The notes under the pieces were generated by a model. The model ran no database searches, was not told the origin of the DNA, and was given only the letters and a program-made list of their open reading frames with translations. DNA of 64,000 bases from Planctomycetota bacterium (lineage in GTDB: Bacteria > Planctomycetota > Phycisphaerae > Phycisphaerales > SM1A02), in the NCBI GenBank assembly GCA_016872835.1, contig VGYX01000004.1:1-64000 (forward strand), given 5' to 3'. How positions within the stretch are numbered: position 1 is the stretch's first letter; every line of letters begins with the position of its first letter. Position numbers and translations under genes: made by a program. Positions 23,830 to 34,358 of the stretch are shown here, piece after piece.

Positions 23830-24660
23830 ATGGAACCTCACGCCATCGTCTCCGGTCAGCCCGCCGAGATCGCCTCGCGTCTTGCCTGCCTGCTTGAGGT
23901 GGCCGCGCGCGCCTCGGCGCTGACGCGGCGCTACTTTCAGTCCGCCGAGGTGCGCGTGGAGCGCAAGTCGGACGAAAGCCCCGTGACGCAGGCCGATCGC
24001 GAGGCCGAGCGACTGATCCGCGAGACCGTGTCCGCCACGTTCCCGGGGGACGGCTTCATCGGCGAGGAGGAGGGCACCTCGCCTGACACGAGCGGCTTCC
24101 GTTGGGTGATCGATCCGATCGACGGAACCGTGAGTTTCGCCGCGGGCGTGCCGCTGTACGGCTCGCTCATCGGCATCGAGCGCACGCTGCCCGACGGCTC
24201 GCGACGCGTGGTGGCGGGGGTGGCCTCGATGCCGGCGCTTCGCGAGCGCGTGTGGGCCGTCGAGGGCGGCGGCGCATGGTGGGAGCGCGAGGGCCAGCCG
24301 ACGGTGCCGGCGCGCGTGTGCGAACCGATGCCGCTCTCCGAATCGATCGTGTGCACCACGGGCAGCGAGTACTACCGCCGCACGAGTCGCATGCACGTGC
24401 TGAAGCGGCTCGAGGAGACCTGCGGCCGGATGCGCGGCTGGAGCGACTGCTACGCGCTGGTGCTGCTCGCGACGGGTCGCTGTCAGGTGGCGCTCGACCC
24501 CATGATGAATCCGTGGGACTGCGGCCCGTTCCCCGTGATCATCGCCGAGGCGGGAGGCGTCTTCACCAGCTGGAGGGGCGAGCCGGGCATTCACGGTGGC
24601 GACTCGATCGCGTGTCATCCGGCCATGCACGCCGGCATGCTGCGGTTGCTCGCAAGTTGA
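23830..24660 (+). CDS. Inositol-monophosphatase-family phosphatase, likely histidinol-phosphatase
   Basis: This 276-residue Mg-dependent phosphatase has all metal-site motifs: SPVTQADREAE, GEEEG, WVIDPIDGTVSF and WDCGPFPVIIAEAGG. The SPVTQAD and EEEG pattern and the order match HisN-type histidinol-phosphatases, which finish the histidine pathway. Inositol-1-phosphatase or a nucleotide phosphatase is also possible. The protein is soluble and a typical length. It ends tail to tail with the type III PKS gene (19 bp apart). Confidence 0.85.
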   Translation: MEPHAIVSGQPAEIASRLACLLEVAARASALTRRYFQSAEVRVERKSDESPVTQADREAERLIRETVSATFPGDGFIGEEEGTSPDTSGFRWVIDPIDGTVSFAAGVPLYGSLIGIERTLPDGSRRVVAGVASMPALRERVWAVEGGGAWWEREGQPTVPARVCEPMPLSESIVCTTGSEYYRRTSRMHVLKRLEETCGRMRGWSDCYALVLLATGRCQVALDPMMNPWDCGPFPVIIAEAGGVFTSWRGEPGIHGGDSIACHPAMHAGMLRLLAS

Positions 24661-24679
24661 TCACGCGCCGCGTGGTGGG

Positions 24680-25750
24680 TCACGTGACCAGGAGCGATTC
24701 ACCGGCGAGACCGGGTCCGAAGGCCATGCCGACCCACGGTCGCGGCACATGATCGCGCTCAAGTCGATCGAGGATGAACAGCAGCGTGGCACTCGACATG
24801 TTGCCGAAGCTTCGAAGCACGTCGCGGCTGTGGGCGCCCGCTCTCTCCGGAAGTTGCATCGAGGCCAGCACCGCCTCGATCACGCGCGGTCCGCCGGGAT
24901 GGATCGCCCATCCACCGACCTCGCTGGCGCGCAGGTCGTGGCGCGCAAGCATGGATCCGACCCACGGTCCCACGCGTGCCTGAAGAATCTCGGGCACGCG
25001 CGCACCCAGCGTCATCTCAAAGCCATGGTTGCCGATGGTCCACGCCATCTCGTCGCGCGTGTCCGGCATGATCGCGCTGTCGAATGCCTCCAACACGGGC
25101 GCGCCCACCTGCATGCCCACGACAGCCGCCGCGGCGCCATCCGAGAAGAGCGTGTTCGCGATCAGGCGGTCCAGACGATCGCCGTAGTGCAGGTGCACCG
25201 AGCAGATCTCCACGCAGCAGACGAGCACACGGGCCTGTGGATCCGCGCAGGCGAGTGCCGCCGCCACCGCCAGCGCGTTCACCGCGGCATGGCAGCCCAT
25301 GAAGCCCACGTTCACGCGACGCGCGTTCGCGGGCAACGACAGATCCTCGATCAGCCATTGATCGGGACCGGGTGCCTGAAATCCCGTGCAACTCGCGGTG
25401 ACCACGTGCGTGATCTGTGCAGGGCTTGTTGCAGAGCGTGCCAGTGCCATCTCGGCCGCCCGCGCCGCCAGCGGCCGCGCCGCGCGCGCGAATCGCTCCA
25501 TCCGATCCAAGGTCGTCGGCCCGCGGCCTGCGGGGTCGCTTGGATAGAAGGTGGGTGCATCGGAGTGATCGGCCGTGTCGCAGTGACGTGACTCGATGCC
25601 ACTTCGACGGGCCAGTCGTTCCGTGATGGCGCGATCAACGCCGGATGGCGCGATGCGATCCGCGATCGGAATCCAGTCCGTCTGAAGCATGACCCGATCC
25701 GGCACGGCGGTGCCAAGGCCCAGCAGAGACGCGCGCGTCAGGCTTGACAT
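24680..25750 (-). CDS. Type III polyketide synthase (chalcone-synthase-like)
   Basis: This 356-residue homodimeric ketosynthase has the Cys-His-Asn triad: Cys in TASCTGFQAPGPDQ, His in WAIHPGGPRVIEA, and Asn in SFGNMSSATLLF. The Cys context (TGF, not TGV) and the GFMGCHAAVNAL segment match bacterial alkylresorcinol/alkylpyrone synthases (SrsA, ArsB/C-like). It condenses a starter acyl-CoA with malonyl-CoA units without an acyl carrier. It is the last gene of a methyltransferase - flavoprotein - PKS string, suggesting a methylated, oxidised phenolic lipid. Its ATG lies 13 bp inside the end of the FAD gene. Confidence 0.92.
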   Translation of the reverse strand: MSSLTRASLLGLGTAVPDRVMLQTDWIPIADRIAPSGVDRAITERLARRSGIESRHCDTADHSDAPTFYPSDPAGRGPTTLDRMERFARAARPLAARAAEMALARSATSPAQITHVVTASCTGFQAPGPDQWLIEDLSLPANARRVNVGFMGCHAAVNALAVAAALACADPQARVLVCCVEICSVHLHYGDRLDRLIANTLFSDGAAAAVVGMQVGAPVLEAFDSAIMPDTRDEMAWTIGNHGFEMTLGARVPEILQARVGPWVGSMLARHDLRASEVGGWAIHPGGPRVIEAVLASMQLPERAGAHSRDVLRSFGNMSSATLLFILDRLERDHVPRPWVGMAFGPGLAGESLLVT

Positions 25751-26895
25751 GCGTTCATCTCCGTGGCGCGCGTGCCGCCGAACTTCGCGGCCAGGGCGGC
25801 AGCCAGACTCGGCCAGCGTTCCGCAAGATGCAACGCCGCGTGAACCAGTGGCGGGCTGCGCAGCGCCCGGGCGGTCCAGCCGCAGCGCGTGCGGGCCTGA
25901 CCGACGAGTTCCTGCACGCGCGCACGCCACGCATGCGGCGACGCATCGCCACGCAAGACCGCCGCGGCGTGTTCGCCCGCCGCGAGCCCCGTCGCCAGCG
26001 CCCAGCCCATGCCTTCGCCGGTGAATGGCTCCACGTATCCGCCCGCATCGCCCGCGACCAGGATGTCGGCGGTCTGCAACGTGCGTCGATTTCGCCACAG
26101 ATGCGGCGTGCCATGCCAGTCGGCGGATTCGATGGCGGACACGTCGCGCACCATCGTGCCAAGCATGCTTCGCAGGAGCGGAGCGGGGCCGCCCTGTTCC
26201 CGAATCGACTCGGGGCGGACCGCCGCGGCGACATCCACCTGTCTATCGGGCAGGCGAACCAATCCAACGTAGCCGCATCCGTTCACATGCATGCGTATCT
26301 CGCCGTCCGCCACGTCCAGCGCGTGCGCAGGCACGATGGCGCCCACGCCCATGCGGCTCGCGCGTCGCACCCGCCAGGCGAATCGTGAGTCCTCGGCAAG
26401 CGCGCCGCCGCGCAGTCCATCGGCGACCACGCGGATGCGGGCGTGGATCATGCGCTCGCCGCCCGGGCCTCGGATCGTCGCGTGGCCGTCATCCTGCACC
26501 GTCGCCACGAACGGCCATGCAAGTCGTGCGCCGGCCCGTGCCGCCAGGTGAAGCAGGCCGGCATCCAGCGTGGAGCGCGAGAGGACCAACGTTCCTTCGC
26601 GTCGCACATGGACCGAACTTGATCCGATCGAAAGGCGCACGCCGCGGACTTCGACCGAGCCCTGAAGCACCTCGGCCGCGCCCGCCCGATGCAGCACCTG
26701 CTGACCGAATGGTGCCAGACAGCATCCGCACACCTTTTCCCGGGGATGGGCGACTCGGTCCACCACCAAGGTGTCCAATCCTGCTCGGGCCGAGGCGAGC
26801 GCCGCCATCGCGCCGGCGGGGCCGCCTCCGACCACCAGCACATCGACCTGACTCGGTAACGAACGCGCGTTCGAGATGGCAGAAAGGGGCGTCAT
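25738..26895 (-). CDS. FAD-dependent oxidoreductase (geranylgeranyl-reductase-like)
   Basis: This 385-residue flavoprotein has the ADP-binding motif VDVLVVGGGPAGAMAALASARAGLDTL at its start, the KVCGCCLAP segment near residue 60 that in this family lies close to FAD, and the second FAD contact ILVAGDAGGYVEPFTGEGMGWAL. The group-2 hydroxylase/geranylgeranyl-reductase family includes partners of type III PKS genes that hydroxylate phenolic lipids to quinones. That is the likely role here. The ATG at 26895 overlaps the methyltransferase stop (ATGA). Confidence 0.87.
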   Translation of the reverse strand: MTPLSAISNARSLPSQVDVLVVGGGPAGAMAALASARAGLDTLVVDRVAHPREKVCGCCLAPFGQQVLHRAGAAEVLQGSVEVRGVRLSIGSSSVHVRREGTLVLSRSTLDAGLLHLAARAGARLAWPFVATVQDDGHATIRGPGGERMIHARIRVVADGLRGGALAEDSRFAWRVRRASRMGVGAIVPAHALDVADGEIRMHVNGCGYVGLVRLPDRQVDVAAAVRPESIREQGGPAPLLRSMLGTMVRDVSAIESADWHGTPHLWRNRRTLQTADILVAGDAGGYVEPFTGEGMGWALATGLAAGEHAAAVLRGDASPHAWRARVQELVGQARTRCGWTARALRSPPLVHAALHLAERWPSLAAALAAKFGGTRATEMNACQA

Positions 26896-27677
26896 CCCGA
26901 AGCGCTCCCCGGGCGACTCCACCACAAGCGCCAACGAACGGCGTCCATCAGCTCGACCGAAGCCGCAGGCATCTCGGCGCGCGCCGCCATCGCGCGAATC
27001 TCGGCGGGGTCATGCGCGGCGCGCACGCTCGCCATCGCGTCGTGATGCACGACCGGACTTCGCGTCACCAATCTGGAACCAAGCCACACCAGCGCGAGCG
27101 CACGTCGTGTGCGGCGAAGATCGGTCACGCCCACCGCAAGCCGCGCCGCGCCACGCATGGCACGAAGGACCTTCACCACGTCCTCCGGGTCCAGATGATG
27201 CAGGAACAGGCTGTTGAGCACCACATCGGCGTGTGGAAGCGGTTCTCGAAGCGCGTCGATCACCGCGCCGTCGCAGCGCATGCCGGCGGCGCGCGATCTG
27301 GCGATCGACTGGTCAAGCGCCTGCCGGCTTCGATCGCTCAGGATCCAGTGCAGCGTGAGACCCGCACGCCGCGCGAGCGCATCGAGGCGCCGAGGCAGAT
27401 CTCCGCCGCCGCTGGCGACATCCAGCACCTGAAGGGGCCTGTCCACACGCGCGGCCAGTTCGCGAAGCGGGTGCCAGACCAGTCGATGCGCACGGGAGAT
27501 CGCGTTCAGTCGCGCCAGCCCCGCGAGCGCGTGGGCGTGCACATCCGCCGCGATCGCAGGATCGTCCATCCACTCGGCGACCCTGTGGCGCGCCAGCGTC
27601 ACGGCATCCGACTCCCGAACTTCACAGGCACGCGCATGGCGCTCAGGCGCCCCGATCGCGGTAGCTCGGCGGGGCAC
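26892..27677 (-). CDS. SAM-dependent methyltransferase
   Basis: This protein of about 261 residues has class I methyltransferase motifs. Motif I is LQVLDVASGGGDLPRRL, followed by LHWILSDRS for the adenine side. Motif post-I is ADVVLNSLFLHHLDPEDVVKVL, then a helix-strand ending WWSRPGS. It is probably O- or C-methylating the polyketide product of the neighbouring PKS. The start is uncertain: a GTG at 27677 gives a 35-bp overlap with the NAD kinase gene, and an in-frame GTG about 75 bp later is also possible. The MTase-FAD-PKS order resembles known phenolic-lipid clusters. Confidence 0.82.
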   Translation of the reverse strand: MPRRATAIGAPERHARACEVRESDAVTLARHRVAEWMDDPAIAADVHAHALAGLARLNAISRAHRLVWHPLRELAARVDRPLQVLDVASGGGDLPRRLDALARRAGLTLHWILSDRSRQALDQSIARSRAAGMRCDGAVIDALREPLPHADVVLNSLFLHHLDPEDVVKVLRAMRGAARLAVGVTDLRRTRRALALVWLGSRLVTRSPVVHHDAMASVRAAHDPAEIRAMAARAEMPAASVELMDAVRWRLWWSRPGSASG

Positions 27678-28493
27678 CCCAGCGCATCTTCTCGACGAGC
27701 GTGTCCCAGTAGCTCCGGTCGGGATTGCCGATGAAGCGCGCGTCGGTGTGATGACGGCCCACCAGCACGCGGTCGCCCTTGCCGATCGGCACGATCGCCT
27801 GACCGTCGAGCACGAGCGAGGTGCCCTCGTTCGTGCGCACCGCCTCGATCAGGATCTCCACGTGGCTGGGCGCCACGATCGGGCGGAAGGCCAAACTGTG
27901 CGCGCAGTTCGGCGTCACGATGATCGCCTCGACGTCAGGCTGCACGATCGGTCCGCCCGCGCTCACGTTGTAGGCGGTGCTGCCGATCGGCGTGGCCACG
28001 ATCACGCCGTCGCCGACCAGATCGGGGCCCGGCCGACCGCCCAGCGTGAGTTTCAGCTCGATCATGCGAAAGGGAGCGCCCGCGGTGACCGCCGCCTCGT
28101 TGATCGCGAGCCCCTCGTGCACCAGATCGCCGCGCGCGTTGCGCACGATCGCGTCGATCGCCATGCGCGCACGCACCACCGGGTCCTGCCCGAAGATCAT
28201 CTCCGCGTGCGTGTGCAGTCCTTCCAGGTCGAACTCGGCCAGGAAGCCCAGCCGCCCGAAGTTCACGCCGACCAGGGGCACACCCCGGTCGATCAGCCGC
28301 CGACACTGCGCGATCAGCGTGCCATCGCCGCCCAGCACGACCACGCGATCGAACACGGTGCGCGTGGGAATCGGCTTCTGGTCCGCGTCGAGCTCCTCCA
28401 CGATGCGACCGTGCCTGCCCACGATGCGGCGCACCTCGTCGAGCGCCTCCGGCACGCCCTTTCGACTTCGATCCGCCACCAGAAGCACGTCGG

Positions 28494-28497
<4 letters not shown>
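27643..28497 (-). CDS. nadK: NAD kinase
   Basis: This 284-residue enzyme phosphorylates NAD to NADP. The GGDGT motif (VVLGGDGTLIAQCRR) and the strongly conserved NFGRLGFL and TPIGSTAYNVSAGGPIVQPD are present. The C-terminal half keeps the HSLAFRPIV loop and VLDGQ, which bind NAD and metal. The protein is a little short, mainly at the N-terminus, but complete. The ATG at 28497 overlaps the ABC ATPase stop (ATGA). It is co-transcribed with the downstream methyltransferase and flavoprotein genes, so it may set NADPH supply for that pathway, though NAD kinase is needed by every cell. Confidence 0.93.
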
Positions 28498-29441
<944 letters not shown>

Positions 29442-29464
29442 GGCCCACCTGAAGGGTACGCCAT

Positions 29465-31978
29465 TCAGGGCGATGGCCGCACGAAGCCCAGTTCCTCGCA
29501 GGGCAGGGGCAGGATGAACCGCACCATGACCGCGCCGTCGCTGGTCGGCTCCCGCCCATCCACGCGCAGCGGAGCTGGCAGGGCGGTGCCCTCGAGGAAT
29601 CCCGTCACCACGACGCAGGGTCGGGTGAACCATGTCGAGAGGTCGAGCTCGCGCCCCAGCAGTCGGCGCACGCGCACCACGCCCTGCGAGAGCGCGGCCT
29701 GGTTCCGGCGGTACGCGGGCGGCTCCAGCATGTCGTAGAGGCTCAGCATTTCCAGCCGCCGCATCCACGCGTCGGATCCGAAGGCGCCCGTCACGTTTCC
29801 GCCGAGCGTCCCGCCCACATCCGACTCCAGCGGATCCTGATAGGTGCGCTTGACCTCCACGATCATCGATCCTTCGCCCTTGCCGCTCACGGGCAGCGGA
29901 CCTTTCGGGTAGAGCGCCTTGCCCAGATCCAACGCCTCGCCGCTCCACGCGCTCAGGGTCACCATGCGTGCGGGCCGCGGCGGAAGTCCCGAGGGATCGA
30001 TCAGCGGACTGGAACCGGTGGTCCACGATCGCGGCGGGTAGAGCCACGGGGTCACGTGCAGGATCTGCACGTTGCGAAGAGGTCCGGGCAGCCCGTGTCG
30101 GATCACCCCACGCAGACCAACCTTCGGATTGGTCCCTGTCTGCACGATCGTCTCCACGGGACTCCCCTCGTCGACCCACGCGACGCGGCCCCACGCAGTA
30201 GGTGCAGGCGCCAGCGACCACGCCTGCATCTCGGTGGCGGTGGCGCGCGAGGGAGCCAGCACCTCGCCTGGTCGATCCACGTCACGCGAGGCCTGTGCCG
30301 TGTCGGGGAATCGACTCGTGCTGCCGTCGGGCGGAGGACTCCAGTCCAGCAGCAGGCTGTCACGCTGCGCGATCTCGCCCAAGGTCACGGGCGTGGTCCC
30401 GAATCCACCCAATGCCACGCTCAGCCACGCGTTCACGCGCAGTCGACGGACCTTCGCCCCCTCGCCGTCATCCGCCGTCGCAAGGATGAAGTCCGCCACC
30501 GACAGATGACGCACCTGAATCGTCGAGCCGCCGAACGCCAGCCCAAGCGCCCACGCGACGGGCGCCGCAAGCAGCGCGATCACGGCGAAGACCGGCCATG
30601 CCCTCGCCAGACGGTGTCGTCGCTTCAGGAACAGCCAACTCCCCGGCACGGCCAGCACCCAATACGCCACAAAGAACGCGAGCACCGACAGCACCCCGCC
30701 CGTGGCCTGTCCGGTCTGGCCGATCTGCTCGAGCACCAGATCACCATCGCCCGCCACGAACGTGCGCGTCCCGGTGCGTCCCAGCAGTTGCGGTGGCTGG
30801 GCGGCCTGCCATGTGGTGTAGTTGCCCAATGTCGGGCTGTCGGCGCGCCGGCCCAAGATTCGATTCCAGAACACGTCCGCCTGCGGCAGACCATCGGCCG
30901 CGAGCGCGCGTGCGTGAAGCGCGGCCACGTCGAGCCCGACAAGCGTGATGCGTCCGTGTCCCCACACTCTCTCCGCCACCAGCGCCGCATCCGGAATCTC
31001 CTTCAAGGTCAAGGTATCCGGCAGCAACACCAGCGGCTTCCATCCACGATCGAGCGCCTTCGCGTCGAACACCGTGAGCGTGGTGGTCACGTGCGCCTTG
31101 CGAAGCTCGCGATTCTTCGACAACACAGGAAGCAGCGCCTCGATGTCCACGGCTTCCGCCCGCGCCGTACCTCGCGTTGGAAGCGCCTCGGACAGGGCGT
31201 GGCTGCCACCGCCACGAAGCGACCACAGGTCGCCCGCCTCGGGGATCACGATCACGAGATGGCCGCCGCGATCCACCCACTCCAGGATTGCGCGCGCACG
31301 CTCCGGATCCAGCGTGCCGGGGCTCGGGCCTGCCCAGACCAGCGTGCCGGCGGTGGCGAGGCCCTCCCAGCGATCCGGTAAATCCGCCACGCGGGTGCCC
31401 GGCATCACGCGCGTCGCTTCCTGCATCGAGGGCACGTCGGGGCCGTCGAACTGCGCATCCAGGGTCTCCAGACCCAGGCGGCCGTCGCCGACGATCGCGA
31501 TCAGTCCTTGCACCATCGAGAGAGGCTCCGAAGGGCGCGCGGCGTCGCCGGGCTTGAAGCGCGTCTGGATCAGCTCGCGCGCCCGAGCACCGTTGCGTGC
31601 CTCGAACACTCGGACAGTGAAGGTGTCGGTGGCCAGGCTTTGCGGAGTCGCGGAAGGCGGCAGCCGCGCGTAGAGCCATCGCCGCGTCGTCTGGCCGGGT
31701 GTCAGCGTGACCGTTCGTGCGTGCGAAACCAGGTCGCCGTCGGCGTTCGGCAGATCCCACTGCACCACGCACTCGATCGGTTCCGTCAGGTTCGAGCGCA
31801 GGTTCACGCACATGCCGGTGACGTCGCCGGGACGGAACGCGCGCAACGCGCCGAACTGCTCCAGTGTCACCACCACCTCGTCCGATGCGCGGGCGGGCCG
31901 CACCATCATGGCGCTCAGCAGGAGCGCCACCAGCACCCCGACGAGGCGATGCACCGAGATGGACGCCCTCGCGCTCAC
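29465..31978 (-). CDS. Large exported/membrane protein with the ABC ATPase, unknown
   Basis: This 837-residue protein has a signal peptide (HRLVGVLVALLLSAMMVRPARA). A long extracytoplasmic region of about 400 residues follows, with a Rossmann-like segment resembling the GldG/glutamine-amidotransferase-like IVIPEAGDLWSL and WVDRGGHLVIVIP. Two membrane helices (LAFFVAYWVLAVPGSWLFL and AVIALLAAPVAWALGLAF) come next, then a further 300-residue outer domain. I do not recognise a named family, but the architecture recalls GldG-type accessory subunits of ABC exporters and planctomycete DUF4350-type proteins. The GTG at 31978 overlaps the M20 gene stop (GTGA), so it is coupled both upstream and downstream. 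Confidence 0.8.
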   Translation of the reverse strand: MSARASISVHRLVGVLVALLLSAMMVRPARASDEVVVTLEQFGALRAFRPGDVTGMCVNLRSNLTEPIECVVQWDLPNADGDLVSHARTVTLTPGQTTRRWLYARLPPSATPQSLATDTFTVRVFEARNGARARELIQTRFKPGDAARPSEPLSMVQGLIAIVGDGRLGLETLDAQFDGPDVPSMQEATRVMPGTRVADLPDRWEGLATAGTLVWAGPSPGTLDPERARAILEWVDRGGHLVIVIPEAGDLWSLRGGGSHALSEALPTRGTARAEAVDIEALLPVLSKNRELRKAHVTTTLTVFDAKALDRGWKPLVLLPDTLTLKEIPDAALVAERVWGHGRITLVGLDVAALHARALAADGLPQADVFWNRILGRRADSPTLGNYTTWQAAQPPQLLGRTGTRTFVAGDGDLVLEQIGQTGQATGGVLSVLAFFVAYWVLAVPGSWLFLKRRHRLARAWPVFAVIALLAAPVAWALGLAFGGSTIQVRHLSVADFILATADDGEGAKVRRLRVNAWLSVALGGFGTTPVTLGEIAQRDSLLLDWSPPPDGSTSRFPDTAQASRDVDRPGEVLAPSRATATEMQAWSLAPAPTAWGRVAWVDEGSPVETIVQTGTNPKVGLRGVIRHGLPGPLRNVQILHVTPWLYPPRSWTTGSSPLIDPSGLPPRPARMVTLSAWSGEALDLGKALYPKGPLPVSGKGEGSMIVEVKRTYQDPLESDVGGTLGGNVTGAFGSDAWMRRLEMLSLYDMLEPPAYRRNQAALSQGVVRVRRLLGRELDLSTWFTRPCVVVTGFLEGTALPAPLRVDGREPTSDGAVMVRFILPLPCEELGFVRPSP

Positions 31979-33375
31979 GGTCGCAGGTCGGCGATCGCCT
32001 TCAGGATCGCGGCATGGCTTCGGGTGCCACGGTGCAGGCATGTCAGTTCGAACTTCTCGTTCGGGCTGTGCACGCGGTCATCGTCGAGGCCGAAGCCGAC
32101 CAGCAGGCTCTCGAGTCCAAGGATCCTCTGGATCGAGCCCACGGCCGGAATGCTGCCGCCTGAGCCGATGTGTACGGGCCCCCGGCCGTACACCTTCTCG
32201 AGCGCGCGTTCTGTCGCCGAGAGGTAGGGGCTCTCGTCCGCCACGCGGATCGGCGGGTTGCGGCCGAAGGACTCGATCTTCAGGTGGAAGCCCACGGGCA
32301 CGCGCGCGTGCAGGTGCGCACAGAGTCGCTCGTAGGTCCGCTCGGGATCCATGTCCGCCACGAGCCTGCAGGAGATCTTCGCGCTGGCCTGACTCGCGAT
32401 CACCGTCTTGGCGCCGGCGCCGATGTAGCCGCCCTTGATGCCGTTGCAATCGCAGGTGGGGCGGCACCAGGTGCGCTCCATCGCGCCGAAGCCCGGCTCG
32501 CCGAATCCGCTCTTCAGGCCTGCGGCGCCGAGGAATTCCGCCTCGTCAAAGCCCAGTCCCGCCCACTGCGCCTTCGTGCGCTCGGGCAGCGGTCGCACTT
32601 CGTCGTAGAAGCCCTCGATCGCCACGCGGCCATCGGCGTGGTGCAGGCTCGCCACCATGCATGCGAGCGCGTTGATCGGGTTCACGATCGCGCCGCCGTA
32701 CAGCCCCGAGTGCAGATCATGCGAGGGCCCGCTCAGCGTCGCTTCGATGTAGACAAGTCCGCGCAGCATGGTCGTGATCGCCGGCGTGTTCACGTCCCAC
32801 ATGCCCGTGTCGCTCACGATCGCCACGTCCGCGTCAAGTTCCTTGCGGTGCGACTCTATGAACGGCTCCAGACTTGGACTGCCGCTCTCCTCCTCGCCCT
32901 CCAGCAAGACCGTGACGGGGCAGGGGGGCGAGCCCGTGCAGGCATGCCACGCGCGGAGCGCCTCGATGAACGTCATCACCTGTCCCTTGTCGTCCACCGC
33001 GCCGCGGGCCACGATGCGCTTGCCGCGCGGGCCGTCGACCACCACGGGCTCAAAGGGCGGGCTTTCCCACAGTTCCAGTGGATCGGGAGGCTGCACGTCG
33101 TAGTGGCCGTAGAACAGCACGCGCGGGGCCGTCACGCCCTTCGGGCCCGGGTGCTTGGCAAGCACCATCGGGTGACCCGGCGTGTCCACCACGCGCGCAT
33201 CGAAGCCAAGCGCCCGCAATTGTTCCGCCGACCATGCCGCGCCGCGCCGGACCTCAGGCGCGTGCTTCGGATCCGTCGAGATGGTTGGAATGCGAAGGAA
33301 ATCCTTCAGACGCTCGATCGCACCGGGATGGTCTGCATCGGCACGTGCGAGCACGCTTTCGAGGTCGGCTGCCAT
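31975..33375 (-). CDS. M20-family dipeptidase
   Basis: This 466-residue metallopeptidase is a cytosolic-nonspecific-dipeptidase-like member of M20. Metal-site motifs are visible: FYGHYDVQPPDPLELW, ARGAVDDKGQVMTFIEA, LLEGEEESGSPSLEPF and AIVSDTG. The lid domain contains GPSHDLHSGLYGG, and a late His is in DDDRVHSPNEKFEL. It hydrolyses dipeptides or N-acyl amino acids with two zinc ions. The ATG at 33375 opens the longest operon in the window, and its stop overlaps the next start. Confidence 0.92.
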   Translation of the reverse strand: MAADLESVLARADADHPGAIERLKDFLRIPTISTDPKHAPEVRRGAAWSAEQLRALGFDARVVDTPGHPMVLAKHPGPKGVTAPRVLFYGHYDVQPPDPLELWESPPFEPVVVDGPRGKRIVARGAVDDKGQVMTFIEALRAWHACTGSPPCPVTVLLEGEEESGSPSLEPFIESHRKELDADVAIVSDTGMWDVNTPAITTMLRGLVYIEATLSGPSHDLHSGLYGGAIVNPINALACMVASLHHADGRVAIEGFYDEVRPLPERTKAQWAGLGFDEAEFLGAAGLKSGFGEPGFGAMERTWCRPTCDCNGIKGGYIGAGAKTVIASQASAKISCRLVADMDPERTYERLCAHLHARVPVGFHLKIESFGRNPPIRVADESPYLSATERALEKVYGRGPVHIGSGGSIPAVGSIQRILGLESLLVGFGLDDDRVHSPNEKFELTCLHRGTRSHAAILKAIADLRP

Positions 33376-33409
33376 GGAGCCGACAGGCTATCGCGGGCTC
33401 GCCACAGGC

Positions 33410-33715
33410 TCAGGGCAGCAGCGAAGCGCCCGCGTGCAGCAGAAACGCGGCCACAAGAACGGCGGTGAAGACGGTCAGCAGCCAGCGTTCAAAGGCCAGC
33501 GTGCGGTACCACGCTCCGAAGGCCTCGGCACCCGGCGCCTCGGTGAAGTCCACGAGTCCCTCCATCTCCGCGTAACTGCGGGGCGGGCGCTCCTGAAAGT
33601 CGCATCCGCATGCCTCGCAGGCCGAGGGGGCGCGAGACTCCATCTGCGCCTGGCCGCACTGCATGCAGCGTCGGCAGAGGTGCCGTCGTTCAATGGTGCT
33701 GGTACGGAGACGCAT
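33410..33715 (-). CDS. Zinc-ribbon plus single TM protein
   Basis: This 101-residue protein has two Cys pairs (C-x-x-C at CRRC/CMQCG and CEACGC) spaced by 12 residues, which form a zinc ribbon. It ends in one membrane helix (WLLTVFTAVLVAAFLLHAGASLL). Between them lies an Asp/Glu-rich segment with AEMEGLVDF. Function unknown; such proteins are common in planctomycetes. Its start (33715) diverges from the next gene by 50 bp. Confidence 0.6.
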   Translation of the reverse strand: MRLRTSTIERRHLCRRCMQCGQAQMESRAPSACEACGCDFQERPPRSYAEMEGLVDFTEAPGAEAFGAWYRTLAFERWLLTVFTAVLVAAFLLHAGASLLP

Positions 33716-33766
33716 GCACGACTACCGTAGCACCAGACTGCGACGATTCCAGCGCAGTCACGAAGA

Positions 33767-34327
33767 ATGCCGCATGAACCCGCAAACATCCTTGCGCCGT
33801 GGAGCGCGCATCTGGCCAAGGCCTCCGGTCTTCCCGTCGTTCTGGGGTCCTCGCCTCCACCCGAGGCGCTGCGCAGCGCCCGCGTGCAGCGCGACAGCGT
33901 GGATCTGCGTCTCTGGCTCGAGGCCTGCCGAGCCGCGCCCTCCCCGGATGTGCTGCCCGCGGGCGACGGTCCCCTGGTCGTCTGGGACCAGAGCGTGGCG
34001 ATCGAGGTGTGGACCGAGGAGGAGCTCTCCGGCATGCACGCGCTGGCTCGCTTGGCCCGGCGCATGGACTCTGCGCACGCCCGGGCACGGCTTCGCGCGG
34101 CGGTGCGCTGGCACATCGAGCACACCCAGCCCGACAACGGCACGAATCGACCATGGGCGGCGCATGCGTTCCTGATCGAGGGTTCGCCCGAGGCGCACGC
34201 CTACGCGGGCACGCTGCTTCACAACGCGCTGGCCCTCACGGGTCAGCCGACACCGCTCTCCGCATGGATCCTGATGGATGCGGCGGCGGAGCTCGCATGG
34301 GCCGCTGGTCCGGCGCGCGCGAGTTAG
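33767..34327 (+). CDS. Hypothetical soluble protein
   Basis: This 186-residue protein has no recognised motif. It is rich in Ala and Trp and largely helical, with EVWTEEELSGMHALARLARRM and RAAVRWHIEHTQPDNGTNRP, and ends in a helix TPLSAWILMDAAAELAW. No signal peptide or membrane segment. The gene stops 32 bp before the membrane protein start and runs in the same direction. Confidence 0.6.
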   Translation: MPHEPANILAPWSAHLAKASGLPVVLGSSPPPEALRSARVQRDSVDLRLWLEACRAAPSPDVLPAGDGPLVVWDQSVAIEVWTEEELSGMHALARLARRMDSAHARARLRAAVRWHIEHTQPDNGTNRPWAAHAFLIEGSPEAHAYAGTLLHNALALTGQPTPLSAWILMDAAAELAWAAGPARAS

Positions 34328-34358
34328 GATGCGACCCCTGACCCAGGAGGCTCCGCTG

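Noticed and set aside
23773-24630. N-terminal extension of the pullulanase frame
   Set aside because: It overlaps the phosphatase gene on the opposite strand and precedes a good signal peptide start at 23772.
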